DNA of 64,000 bases from Vanrija pseudolonga (taxonomy: Eukaryota; Basidiomycota; Tremellomycetes; Trichosporonales; Trichosporonaceae). The stretch is from the NCBI RefSeq assembly GCF_020906515.1, contig NC_085849.1, positions 2,418,001-2,482,000 on the forward strand, in the 5' to 3' direction. Positions 42,167-51,964 of the stretch are shown here, piece after piece (the stretch's first letter is position 1; every line of letters starts with the position of its first letter). The translations under genes were made by a program, and so were the position numbers. The notes below the pieces were generated by a model. The model had not been told where the DNA came from. It saw only the letters and a program-made list of their open reading frames with translations, and did no database searches.

Positions 42167-43087
42167 CTACACCGCCTCGTCGCTAACGAACAGCACGTCG
42201 CTGCGGAGCGTGTACTTGATGCCCTCCTTGACCGGCTCGCCCGAGTGGTACAGCATGTCGTGCTGGAAGAGCAGCACGCGCCCACACCTGGGGTAGACGT
42301 CTACGCGGCGGTCGGACCCACGGCGGTCGAGGAAGGCCGTCGAGCCGCCGCGCAGCGTCGCGCCGGCGGCGCTCGCCTCTGCCGTGCTGTCAAACGCCTC
42401 GACCGCGTCGTTGAGGTACAGCTGGATCGTGTAGAACGTGAGGTACGCCTTGCCGTCCTTCTCGTAGTAGTACGGCCCGTCGCAGTGGGGCTTGAAGAAC
42501 TGGCCTGGCCCGTAGCGCAGGTATCGTCCGCGCTCGTTGACCCGGTTGAACGTGTAGGCCGTGTTGCCCTCTTTCGCGGTCATTAACCGCTCGCGCACCT
42601 CCGGGATCGTCGCCATGCGCGCCCACAGCCGGTCCATGACCGTCTGGTTGTCCCAGACGATGCGGTCAGAGTTGCGGTAGTCGGTCATGAGGACCTCTAG
42701 GCCTGGTCCGGCGTTGACGAGCGCCGGGCGCCAGGCGCTGCTGTCGCCATGCTTGCCGGTCACGCTTTCTTCCGCGTAGGCGATGAGCGCCGCGCACTCG
42801 GACGGTGAGAGCACGCCGTCGAGCACAGCGGCGTAGTATGGCCCGTTCTCGCGCAGCGTCGTGTCGGCCCACCGGATCGGCGCGTAGGTTATGGGTGTTG
42901 CGTCGTCAGGCTGTGCGACGAGAAAGTCGTCGGGAAGCGCGACCTCGCGCGACGTGTAGGATGTGGCGTGGAGCTGGCCCTCGCGAGGGGACGAGGACGA
43001 CATTGGTGTGTCGCGGCGCACGGAGGACAAGGTGGGCAGGCGGGGTGGCGAGATGATGTACCAGACGAACGACTTGGCGAGTTCCAT
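42167..43087 (-). CDS. 2-oxoglutarate/Fe(II) dioxygenase, prolyl 4-hydroxylase-like
   Basis: 306 residues from the first ATG, single exon. The C-terminal half is a P4H-type double-stranded beta-helix: iron ligands His201 and Asp203 in FKPHCDGPYY, distal His281 in LYHSGEPV, and Lys291 as the likely 2-oxoglutarate ligand. GQFF and the TFYTIQLYLN strand also fit. The family hydroxylates proline or related residues in proteins; the substrate here is unknown. A TATATAA box lies only 24 bases upstream of this ATG, so the transcript may begin after it and translation may start at Met29 (43003, MSSSSPREGQ), which leaves the domain intact. The first 28 residues include a moderately hydrophobic stretch (FVWYIISPP). 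Confidence 0.85.
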   Translation of the reverse strand: MELAKSFVWYIISPPRLPTLSSVRRDTPMSSSSPREGQLHATSYTSREVALPDDFLVAQPDDATPITYAPIRWADTTLRENGPYYAAVLDGVLSPSECAALIAYAEESVTGKHGDSSAWRPALVNAGPGLEVLMTDYRNSDRIVWDNQTVMDRLWARMATIPEVRERLMTAKEGNTAYTFNRVNERGRYLRYGPGQFFKPHCDGPYYYEKDGKAYLTFYTIQLYLNDAVEAFDSTAEASAAGATLRGGSTAFLDRRGSDRRVDVYPRCGRVLLFQHDMLYHSGEPVKEGIKYTLRSDVLFVSDEAV

Positions 43088-43772
43088 TGGGCCGTAAATG
43101 TTGTGGTTGGTTATATACGCGTGCGATGGGTGGCGAGTAGCGGGGACAGAGACCGCTCGCCCTGCTTGCTGCTATAAGGGATAGAAAGAGGGTGCACCGC
43201 TCGCCGTCGGGGTATATGTGCGACTGACTCGATCAACGAACGACACGGCGGCGGGGCGATGCCGGGTGGCGAACAACAACATAGGCGGTGTGGTGTGGCG
43301 TGGCCCACCTCCACTTCCACGTAGAAGCAGGCAGGCAGGCGCCACGACAAAGTTTACACCCATAGCCCTCCACGATGACTTGCTCGGTGAAGCTCGGTGA
43401 AGCCCAGTACGAGGAGACTCGGTGCCGAGACGTCACAGGTCGCCGACACCCCGACGCTCGACTCGTTGCGGTCGGTGCCACTCTGCCTCGCTTCAACTGT
43501 ACAGTGACGGCGGCGACGGCCTCCGCTGACCTGCGGGCTACTGCACCACCACCGCCACTACCTCATCCATACACCCCACAACCATTCACTTGCACTTCAG
43601 CTGTGACACCGCAGCGGCAATCACCACAGATTCAAGACACGCCAGATTCTGCTTGGTCAATTGTTCACCCCATCTCCTGTCTCAACCTCGCGGCGTACAC
43701 TTTCTATACGCCGCTCGGCACACTGCCATGAGTATGAAGCCATCCATCACGCTACAAATGTCACAACGCCCT
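43088..43772. other. Intergenic region, oxygenase promoter and eS17 3' flank
   Basis: Both neighbours are on the minus strand. The TATA box at 43111-43117 is the only clear element. No gene seen. Confidence 0.5.
43111..43117 (-). promoter_or_regulatory. TATA box of the oxygenase gene
   Basis: TATATAA on the minus strand, 24 bases before the first ATG of the oxygenase frame and 108 before the second. The spacing favours the second Met as the translation start. Confidence 0.55.
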
Positions 43773-44818
43773 TTAAGCCTTGGCGGCACCAGGGATGTGG
43801 CGCTTGCGCTCGCGGGGCTGGTAAGCCGAGACGGCGACGACGTTGACGGGGAGGGCGTCGAGGCCAAGCGAGCGGAGGAGGTCCTTGGTCTCGTTGTCGA
43901 CCTCAAGGGGCGACTCGGGCGAGACGGCGAGGGCCGAGACCTCGGGAACGTACTGGTCCTTGCGCTCACGCTCCTCCTCCTGGAGACGGAACGAGATACC
44001 ACGGACGGGACCCTTCTGGATACGCTTCATGAGGTGGGTGGTGACTGGGGTTGCGTCAGTGGGTGTTCTACGTCAAGCTGCACCCGCGCGACACTCACAG
44101 CCCGAGATCTTGTTGCGAAGACGCTTGGAGGGAACCTGGGCGACCTCATCGAGGAGACGCTTGTTGGTGCTGTGATTGTTAGTCGCGTGTTGGGGTAAAA
44201 ATTGCTAGAGGCGCGACGCTTGCTTGGTTGCGACGGGCCAAAAGGCATGGGATGCCGGGCACGATGCGCAGAGGATCCAGAGGCAGTGGGAGGGACGATT
44301 GGCCGTTTGCAGGCGGGAGCTGTCGAGACTTGACGACCCAGCTGTAGGACACCAAAGTGTCCGACAGCCTGATCCAATGTCCACAGCCATCGCCTGCGCT
44401 GCGCTCCACGGCCAGCGTCCCCTCCCTGCTCCCAGTTTCCTCTGCGCTCGCTCTCCCATCTCCCATGCCAAGCTCGTCCCGTCGCAATCCACAGCTGCCT
44501 GCGTGCGCCTCGAAGCGCACTCACTGGAAGTCGAGGGTGAGGCGGGGGTAGTACTTCTCGATGAGAACGCGGGAAGCACGCTTCACGGTCTTGGTCCTGA
44601 CGCGACCCTGTTGTGAGAATCGCAGCGAGAGTGTCGACAGAGGAGAGGAGCAAGACGAGGACAGGCCATCGAAAAGTTGTCGTTCAGCGGCGCCGAGGGT
44701 CGCGAGCGAGCAAATAAATCGTATAGTCGGGGTCGATGAGGAGGAGACGCGGTCACTGTCAGCACTACTGCCCTGCTCGGTCTTGTCGTCGTCGCTGTCG
44801 CTGTCGTGCACGCACCAT
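43773..44818 (-). CDS. RPS17: 40S ribosomal protein eS17
   Basis: Four coding exons (44818-44816, 44607-44525, 44169-44099, 44044-43773) give 142 residues. Family sequence is unmistakable: [52 protein letters not shown] and [18 protein letters not shown]. eS17 is a small-subunit ribosomal protein of the cytoplasm. The first coding exon is just the ATG, followed at once by gtgcgt and a 208-base intron; the large intron between exons 2 and 3 is 355 bases. Long 5' introns are usual in fungal ribosomal protein genes and may carry regulatory or RNA sequence. The tail ([14 protein letters not shown]) is somewhat extended. Confidence 0.95.
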
Positions 44819-45318
44819 TTTGGCTAGTGTTCTTGAGGAATAGAGAACGAGACTGCACTTGGCTTGAGTGGTTGTCGAGTTCGCAGGCGGCGAGCGGAGG
44901 GGCAGTGGGAGGGAGCAAGCAGCAGCAGCAGGCTGGCGGGCAGGGTGGTGGTGGGAGGGCGGGGCGTGTGCTGCCTGCCTGGCTGGGTCGGAGACGCTGG
45001 GGTGAGGATCAAATTGATAACAGCCACCAATGAATTACACGTAATGGCATCTTTGGCGTCGGATTTTAGCATCGCCGATAGTTTCGATTCAGGTGACGAG
45101 ATTATGTAATTTCGGAAATCACCGCCTGTCGTCACGTGCCTCCATCACACTGTGGTCCCTATTTGCGTCATGCGCCGCGTGCACCGCGTGGACAGCAGCG
45201 AGCCCATCGCGCGCCATCGCACCGCAGCCAACCTCACCTCTGCTACACTCGCCCATCCATGCGAGTAACGCTTCGCCGTCTCTACTCCTCGCTCACTACC
45301 ACCACCACAACCACCACG
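44819..45318. other. Divergent promoter region
   Basis: 500 bases between eS17 (minus) and the aspartyl aminopeptidase (plus). The last 50 bases are a cac/acc-rich leader. An in-frame ATG at 45259 could extend the aminopeptidase. No separate gene. Confidence 0.5.
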
Positions 45319-46752
45319 ATGCAGCTCCCCGCCGCCGCCCCCGTCGACGCCACCAAGTTTTGCGACTTTGTCACGGCGTCGCCTACGCCGTTCCACGCCG
45401 TCGCCAACCTGGCCAAGCGCCTCACGAAGGCCGGGTTCGCCAAGCTCTCGGAGCGCGAGCAGCACGCCGACCTGGTCCCAGGCGGCAAGTACTACTACAC
45501 GCGCAACCAGTCGTCGATTGTGGCGTTCACGCTCCCGCCCAAGGGCACGCCGAACGCCGTCTCCTTTGCCGTCGGCCACGTCGACTCGCCATGCCTCAAG
45601 GTCCGCCCAGTCAGCAAGAAGGAGAAGGTCGGATACCTCCAGGTCGGCACAGAGCTGTACGGCGGCGGCCTGTGGCATACCTGGTTTGACCGTGACCTGT
45701 CGATTGCCGGCCGCGTGATCGTCGCCACGCCCGGCGCCAAGTCCGAGTTCACGTCCAAGCTCGTCAAGATTGACCGGCCGATTCTGCGTGTCCCCACGCT
45801 CGCTATCCACCTCGACCGCGGCGTCAACGACCAGCTCAAGTTTAACAAGGAGACCCAGTTCCTGCCCGTTCTCGGGCTGATCAACGAGCAGCTCAATGGC
45901 AGCCGCGCGGGCACCCCGGGGCCAGAGGGCAAGCCCAAGCCCTCGTTCGCCGAGGAGCGCCACCACCCGCTCCTGCTCGCTGTGATTGCCGACGAGCTCG
46001 GCGTGAACGTCGGCGACATTCACGACTTTGAGCTGTCGCTGTTCGACACGCAGCCGTCGGCCGTCGGCGGCCTGAACAACGAGTTCATCTTCTCCCCGCG
46101 CCTCGACAACCTGTACACGTCGTACGCGGCGATCGAAGGCCTCGCCGAGGCGGTCGAGGCCGAGGCCGCGTCCGGCAAGGACAGCGACGAACCCAACGTC
46201 CGCTGTGTGATCCTCTTCGACAACGAGGAGGTCGGCTCCGTCTCGCACCACGGCGCAGAGTCCAACCTCCTCCCCTCGTTTGTCGAGATGCTCACAAAGC
46301 TCCCCAACGCCGACAGGGGCTACTACCAGATCCTGGCCAACTCGTTCCTTATTTCTGCCGACATGGGCCACGCCATCCACCCCAACTATGACGAGCGGTA
46401 CGAGAAGAACAATGCGCCGCGTATTAACGGCGGTGTGGTCATCAAGACCAACGCAAACCAGCGGTACACGTCCAACGCGCAGACGACCTTCCTCCTCCGC
46501 CGTATCGCTCAGCGCGCGGGCGTCCCCACCCAGGAGTTTGAGATCCGCAACGACTCGACCTGCGGCTCGACTGTTGGTCCTCACCTGTCCACCCATGTGC
46601 GCACCGTGGACATTGGCATCGCCCAGCTCTCAATGCACTCGATCCGCGAGACGGCCGGCTCGGCAGACGTCCGCAACTACATCAACCTCTTCAAGACCTT
46701 CTTCGAGGTCTACTCGCAGGTCAACAAGGAGCTGCTTGTCGACGACGAGTAG
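45319..46752 (+). CDS. Aspartyl aminopeptidase, M18 family
   Basis: 477 residues, single exon. M18 enzymes are dodecameric zinc peptidases that remove N-terminal Asp or Glu. Metal and catalytic motifs are all present: GHVDSPCL (His ligand and acid), RLDN (bridging Asp), DNEEVGS (catalytic Glu and Glu ligand), SADMGHAIHPN (Asp ligand) and SMHSIRE (last His). The start at 45319 follows a cac-rich leader and precedes the conserved FCDFVTASPTPFHAVAN opening. An in-frame ATG at 45259 would add MRVTLRRLYSSLTTTTTTTT, which resembles a mitochondrial presequence, so a dual-targeted form is conceivable. One of the few intronless longer genes here. Confidence 0.92.
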   Translation: MQLPAAAPVDATKFCDFVTASPTPFHAVANLAKRLTKAGFAKLSEREQHADLVPGGKYYYTRNQSSIVAFTLPPKGTPNAVSFAVGHVDSPCLKVRPVSKKEKVGYLQVGTELYGGGLWHTWFDRDLSIAGRVIVATPGAKSEFTSKLVKIDRPILRVPTLAIHLDRGVNDQLKFNKETQFLPVLGLINEQLNGSRAGTPGPEGKPKPSFAEERHHPLLLAVIADELGVNVGDIHDFELSLFDTQPSAVGGLNNEFIFSPRLDNLYTSYAAIEGLAEAVEAEAASGKDSDEPNVRCVILFDNEEVGSVSHHGAESNLLPSFVEMLTKLPNADRGYYQILANSFLISADMGHAIHPNYDERYEKNNAPRINGGVVIKTNANQRYTSNAQTTFLLRRIAQRAGVPTQEFEIRNDSTCGSTVGPHLSTHVRTVDIGIAQLSMHSIRETAGSADVRNYINLFKTFFEVYSQVNKELLVDDE

Positions 46753-47093
46753 GTGGTGGATGAGGCGATAGACAGACTTGGGGTTGAAGGCGCGAATGGA
46801 CAAGAGTCAGAAGCCGGGTTAAGGCTGCGCATGCACAATTATTAGCAGACGGGCGAGCTTTACTAAGAGTGCCGTCGATTCTGCCTCAGGTTGAGGACAC
46901 GCCAAATGGGAATAAGATTGAGACACCCCACACGACACCTCCCCTCCTGCCGACGTCCCACACAACCTCCCTCCTGCGCGAGCCACACACACGTCCCCTC
47001 CTCCCCATCCCCTACCCTCTCAAGGTGCGATGCTATCGCATGATAGAAGAGATACAAGTACATATGCTAGGCCCCAAATCCCCGTCGCCAACT
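46753..47093. other. Intergenic region between convergent genes
   Basis: Short region with the 3' ends of the aminopeptidase and Cbf5 genes. Nothing else seen. Confidence 0.45.
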
Positions 47094-48629
47094 CTAAGCC
47101 TTTCCGGCCTCCTTCTTGGCCTTCTTGGCTGCCTTGCGAGCTGCCCGCTCCTCGGCCGTCTCCTCGCGCTCCTCGCCGTCATCGGTCTTGACCTTCTTCG
47201 ACTTCTTCTTCTTGTCGCCGTCGGCGGGGGTGGAAGGAGCCTCGTCGGCAGCCTCAGACTTGCGCTTGCGCTTCTTCTCGTCGGCAGCGGGGGTCTCGGG
47301 GGCGGCGGCGGCAGGGGCGGCAGAAGTGGACGCTTCAGGCTGGGTCGACACGAGGCCAACAGCAGCAGGGGCACCCTCCTCGTTGAAGTCGACGTACTCC
47401 TTGGACCAGGTGGCGGGGGTAACACCGTCAATCTTCTTGCCGTGCTTGTCGAGCTCGCCCTTCTTGATCATCTTCTTCTTCTCCTGGGCCTTGGGGCCAA
47501 GTCCCCAGCGGCGGGGGTAGAGGTCGCGGTTCATGATGCAGCGCTTGACCTTGGCGACGACACCGTGGTCGCACGAGGCGAGGTCGACGGTGGACATCTG
47601 GGCGATACCAACGGCAATGGCCTCACCCTTGGTGGTCATGAGGACAACCTCCTCGCCAACCTCAATGTCGGCCTCGTAACGGAGGAGACCGGGGATCATG
47701 AGCTTGGCACCGTAACAGACGGCGTTGACGGCGGAGTCCTTGACGACGATACGCTTAAAGTTGGTGAGGAGCGACTCGAGGGGGCGGATGACGCGGCGGA
47801 GGTAGGTCTCTGAACACAAACGTTAGCGCCGAAGTTGCCGCCACAAATGCCCGTTCTGCCACTTACCATCGCGGGTGTTGTCGTAGAGCCACTGGGCGTC
47901 GAGGACATCGTGCATGGTCACGACGTCGTCGTTCTCGCCAGTGATACCGGAGCGGACACGACGGAGCTCCTGCATGTGGGCGCCGACGCCGAGGAGGAGA
48001 CCGAGGTGGACACAGAGGGTACGGATGTAGGTTCCGGCCTCGCACGAGACCCAGAAGACGCCGAGGTTGCGCTGGTCATCGTACTCGATGAGCTTGGACT
48101 CGTAGATGGTACGGACACGGAGCTGACGCTTGACGGCCGAGATGAGGGGAGGACGCTGGAAGAGCGCGCCGGTGAGGGTCTCGAGAGCGCGGGCAAAGGC
48201 CTTCTCCTCGACCTTGTCGTGGAAGCGGACGACGCAGACGTACTCCTTACCAGCACCCTGCTGGCTCTTGACGAGACGAGTAGCGCGGTCGATACAGACG
48301 ATCAAACAACCCGTGACCTTGGGGTCGAGGGTGCCCGAGTGGCCAGTCTTCTCGACGCGGAGGATGCGCTTGAGCCAAGCGACAACCTCGTGCGACGAGG
48401 GGTTGGAAGGCTTGTCGAGGTTGATGACACCCGACTGGACGTACGAGGTGAGGTCGCGCTTGAGGGGCGAGACACCAGTGGGGATGGGCGTGAAGTGGGA
48501 CGAGCGGACGAGGAGCTTGTCGTAGTTCTTGAGCAGCAGCGGCCACTGCGACGTGTCGAGCTTGGGCGTGACCGCCTCGCTCTTGATGGTGAAGTCTCCC
48601 GACTGCTGGATCTCGCTCACCGACGGCAT
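47094..48629 (-). CDS. CBF5: Cbf5/dyskerin, H/ACA snoRNP pseudouridine synthase
   Basis: Two exons (48629-47867, 47809-47094) give 492 residues. Cbf5 is the catalytic subunit of H/ACA snoRNPs and converts uridine to pseudouridine in rRNA and snRNA in the nucleolus. The DKCLD N-terminal motif and the TruB fold are clear: [18 protein letters not shown], the catalytic [12 protein letters not shown] with Asp102, and [15 protein letters not shown]. The PUA domain follows ([41 protein letters not shown]). The C-terminal ~100 residues are Ala-, Glu- and Lys-rich with KKKKSKK tracts, like the microtubule/centromere-binding KKE tail of yeast Cbf5. Divergent from the cytochrome c peroxidase gene across 1.5 kb. 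Confidence 0.95.
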
Positions 48630-50109
48630 CGTTGTCGGAGTTGTTGGTGGTGGTGTAGGTGCTACTCTCTGCCCCTCTTCTGTGGTGGTCTTGTGGTCCG
48701 ACTGGGAGTGCCTCGTCTGAAATTGTTCAGAATGGAGGCAGCGGGATCAAAATTCTGACGTATGGAGCCAGCAGCTCTTACGTATGCAGGAACCACGTGG
48801 GACCAGATATCCCCGAGTGCATGGACCGCAGTGGGCGGTGTGGCAGTGGAGGTGCCAGCCAGATGGGGAGGTCATTCACCGTAAAAGGCCTTCACCTCTT
48901 GCCTATGCTACATCGCATGCATCAAAGCCACCCCGACGCAGAGGGGCAAGACTTATAGACGAGCCACGCCGACACGAGACCACCTTCATGATGATCACTC
49001 CGCACCGACAGCCGGGTGTATCGGGGCGTCTGTCGGTGCTGACGGAGACGCCGTGGCCGCGTACCGACGACTTACACATGTTTTGACGCCCCGGTGCAGT
49101 GTGGTGTTGAGTGATGACGAACCTCGCTCCCTCGACGACTGCGGGCGGACACACACACGTCCCAATCACCGCGCACGACGGTGCAATAGTAATCATCTTA
49201 TATCCCTCGCTGTCGATCCAGGGAAGGCCGACGCCATGAACTGCACTTCCCTACCATGTCCGTCCAGCCAGCCAGTGGGGAGTAGGCGAAGTTGCCGAGC
49301 GGCGGGAGGTCCGCTCGTCTGTCGGCGACGGCGATGGTCGGGGCTCGTTATGTATCTCGTTAACCGCGGTCAGAGCGAGTCGTGAGCCAGCATGCAAAGA
49401 GAGAGAGAGCCGCCGAGCTTCATGACAAGCGCTGAGAGCAGCTTTTCGGCGGTATCCGGCGTAATAAAGGCTGAACAGAATATGCGCGGGGTGGTCAGGG
49501 GTAGTGTGTCTGTGGTTGCTAATGGCAGCCTCAATGTTATTAATACCTAGTCCTAATCGAGTCAAGTTGACATAACCCACGTCTTATTCGCCCTCAGATC
49601 GTCGGGTCTATTTCGTGTCATGGTCCGGGTCTAACATGTCATTGTGGTTATGAAACGGCCCGATCTTATTGGCTCGACGGGTAACATTCAACCCACTTTT
49701 GCCGATGACGCGTTGGAGGAGAGAGAGAGGAGTGACTGAGATGGTGCTGGCAGCTGGCAGGCTCAAGCGGTTAGCTAGACGCAGCACGCACCAGCCAGGC
49801 CTTTGGCCTCTTTGGGGGGCGACAACCTTCTATTAAACGCGGCACGTCTCCACTTGCACCACTTGACAACCACTCTCCACTCAATCCAACCCAAAGAACA
49901 GACAAGGTGAGTATACATGCCTTCCGTAGTACCCGTCGCGTCGCCGTAGACACCAGCACACGTAGTGACGCACGTCATACACCTTGCTGCGCTACAGTGT
50001 GCCCCTCTGGAGCGCTATCAGTCCCCCCCCTGCCTGCACGCCCCCGCCTCGCCCCGCCCCTCCAGCCCCGCCCACCCATCCACGCCCAGACTAACAACCC
50101 CTCCCAGCC
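48630..50109. other. Divergent promoter region with a 5' UTR intron
   Basis: 1.5 kb between Cbf5 and cytochrome c peroxidase. The right end holds a probable 5' UTR intron of the peroxidase gene (49907-50107). The AT-richer part around 49480-49700 has no gene. No other structure seen. Confidence 0.5.
49907..50107 (+). other. Probable 5' UTR intron of the peroxidase gene
   Basis: The sequence caag then gtgagtatac at 49907 is a strong donor, and actaacaacccctcccag ending at 50107, two bases before the ATG, has a perfect branch site and acceptor. No coding potential is lost by its removal. Confidence 0.65.
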
Positions 50110-51301
50110 ATGTCGTTCCGCATCACCCCCGTCCTCCGCAACGTCGCGACCCGTCGTGTCATCGTCGCCGGCCGCGCCGCCCCTCTCCTCCGCCGCGGCT
50201 ACGCCGAGGAGGCTGTAAGTGTCTCAGCTCGCTATCTCCCAAGGAACGTGCTAACGCCCGCTCCCAGGCGCCCCCTCCCCCTCCTCCCCCCAAGAAGGAG
50301 GGCGGTGGCAGCGGCCTCTTCCTCGCCCTCGGTGCCGCCGCCGCTGCCGGTGCCGCGTACTACTTCTACACCCAGGACTCTGCCAAGCCCTCGGCCGCCT
50401 TTGTCCCCACCAAGGCCGACTACGAGAAGGTCTACAACGCCATCACCGACATCTTTGACAAGGAGGGCTACGATGACGGCTCGCTCGCCCCCGTCATCCT
50501 CCGTCTTGCCTGGCACGCCTCGGGCACCTACAACAAGGAGGACGGCACTGGTGGCTCCAACTACGCCACCATGCGTTTCCCCAACGAGGCTGGCCACGGC
50601 GCCAACGCCGGTCTTTCGGTCGCCCGTGACGCCCTCGAGCCTATCAAGAAGCAGTTCCCCTGGATCTCGTACGGTGACCTCTGGACCCTTGCCGGTGTCG
50701 CCGCCGTCCAGGAGACTGGTGGCCCCGCCATCCCCTGGCGCGCTGGCCGCATCGACGGTGTCGAGGCCCACCAGACCCCCGACGGCCGTCTCCCCGACGC
50801 CGCCCAGGGCTCGAGCCACATCCGCGACATCTTTGGCCGCATGGGCTTCAACGACCAGGAGATGGTCGCCCTTATCGGCGCCCACGCTCTCGGCCGCTGC
50901 CACTCTGACCGCTCGGGTTACGAGGGCCCCTGGACCTTCTCCCCCGTGACCTTCTCCAACGAGTTCTACAACCTCCTCCTCAACGACGCTTGGCAGTGGA
51001 AGAAGTGGAAGGGCCCTGCCCAGTACGAGGACAAGAAGACCAAGTCGCTCATGATGCTCCCCGCCGACATGGCCGTTGTCCAGGACAAGGAGTTCAAGAA
51101 GTGGGCCCAGACTTACGCCAAGGACGAGCAGAAGTTCTTCGACGAGTAAGTGGAGCGATAGCAGCTACATTGGATTAACACTAACACCACCCCAGCTTCT
51201 CCAAAGCCTTCTCGACCATGCTCGAGCTTGGTGTCCCCAAGGAGCAGTGGAAGTCTGAGCCCTACAAGGTTGGCCAGCCCGAGGCCGCCGCCGCCAAGTA
51301 A
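50110..51301 (+). CDS. CCP1: Mitochondrial cytochrome c peroxidase
   Basis: Three exons (50110-50214, 50268-51145, 51196-51301) give 362 residues. The enzyme reduces hydrogen peroxide using cytochrome c in the intermembrane space. It starts with an Arg-rich mitochondrial presequence ([17 protein letters not shown]), then a Pro/Gly linker and a hydrophobic segment (about 52-69, [16 protein letters not shown]), as in Ccp1 precursors that are inserted and then cut from the inner membrane. The peroxidase domain has distal Arg114, Trp117 and His118 in RLAWHASG and proximal His241 in [12 protein letters not shown]. The Asp235-equivalent lies in [10 protein letters not shown] and the Trp191-equivalent in GPWTFSP. 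A short 3' exon encodes the C-terminal helix. Confidence 0.95.
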
Positions 51302-51964
51302 TGGTAGTAGAACTTTGGAAGCAGTGATATGTATAACGGCAAAGAGCCTTTGGCAAGGATGGTGTGGGTGTGTGCGTGGTGGCATGTGCAGGTGACAGCG
51401 CGTGTGTGCATAGGCGTGTGCAGGTGGCAGCAATACAACATGTCGTCTGTGCATTACACTCATGCTTATGAAGTGGTGGGTGTGTCGCCAGATGGACACT
51501 GGGCCGGGTACTGCCTGCCTGGTCTCACCCTGCGCCACATTGCCACTCTGAGACATTGCTGCCATGCGCCAATGCCGTCACATTAAGGAACTTTGCAGTC
51601 GATGATCTGATCCTGACGCGGAACACGGCAACACGGCACACGGCACACTGCGTGACGCGGGCTGCAGTGCTACGTTCACCAAACTAGTCGTATGCTGCAA
51701 CAAGTCTCCCCGTGAGTTGCGACCATCTACCCGCGCGTGCACGACCGCGGACCACTTTGCGCGGCGACAGGCGACAAGCAACGGCGAGGGGCACGGCACG
51801 CAACTAGCTAGCAACGCGGCGTCGAGTTTGACAACACACATATACCACGCACACGACGCGTCGGCGACGACGGACGACACAGCGACACAGCCGCCAAGCC
51901 AGTCAGTCAGCCAACAGCGCCTCCGCCCGCCCCGCCCACATCGCCCACGCCGCCAGCGCCGCAA
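51302..51964. other. Intergenic region, promoter of the glucanase gene
   Basis: 660 bases between two genes on the plus strand. Contains short gtgtgt tracts. No gene seen. Confidence 0.45.
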
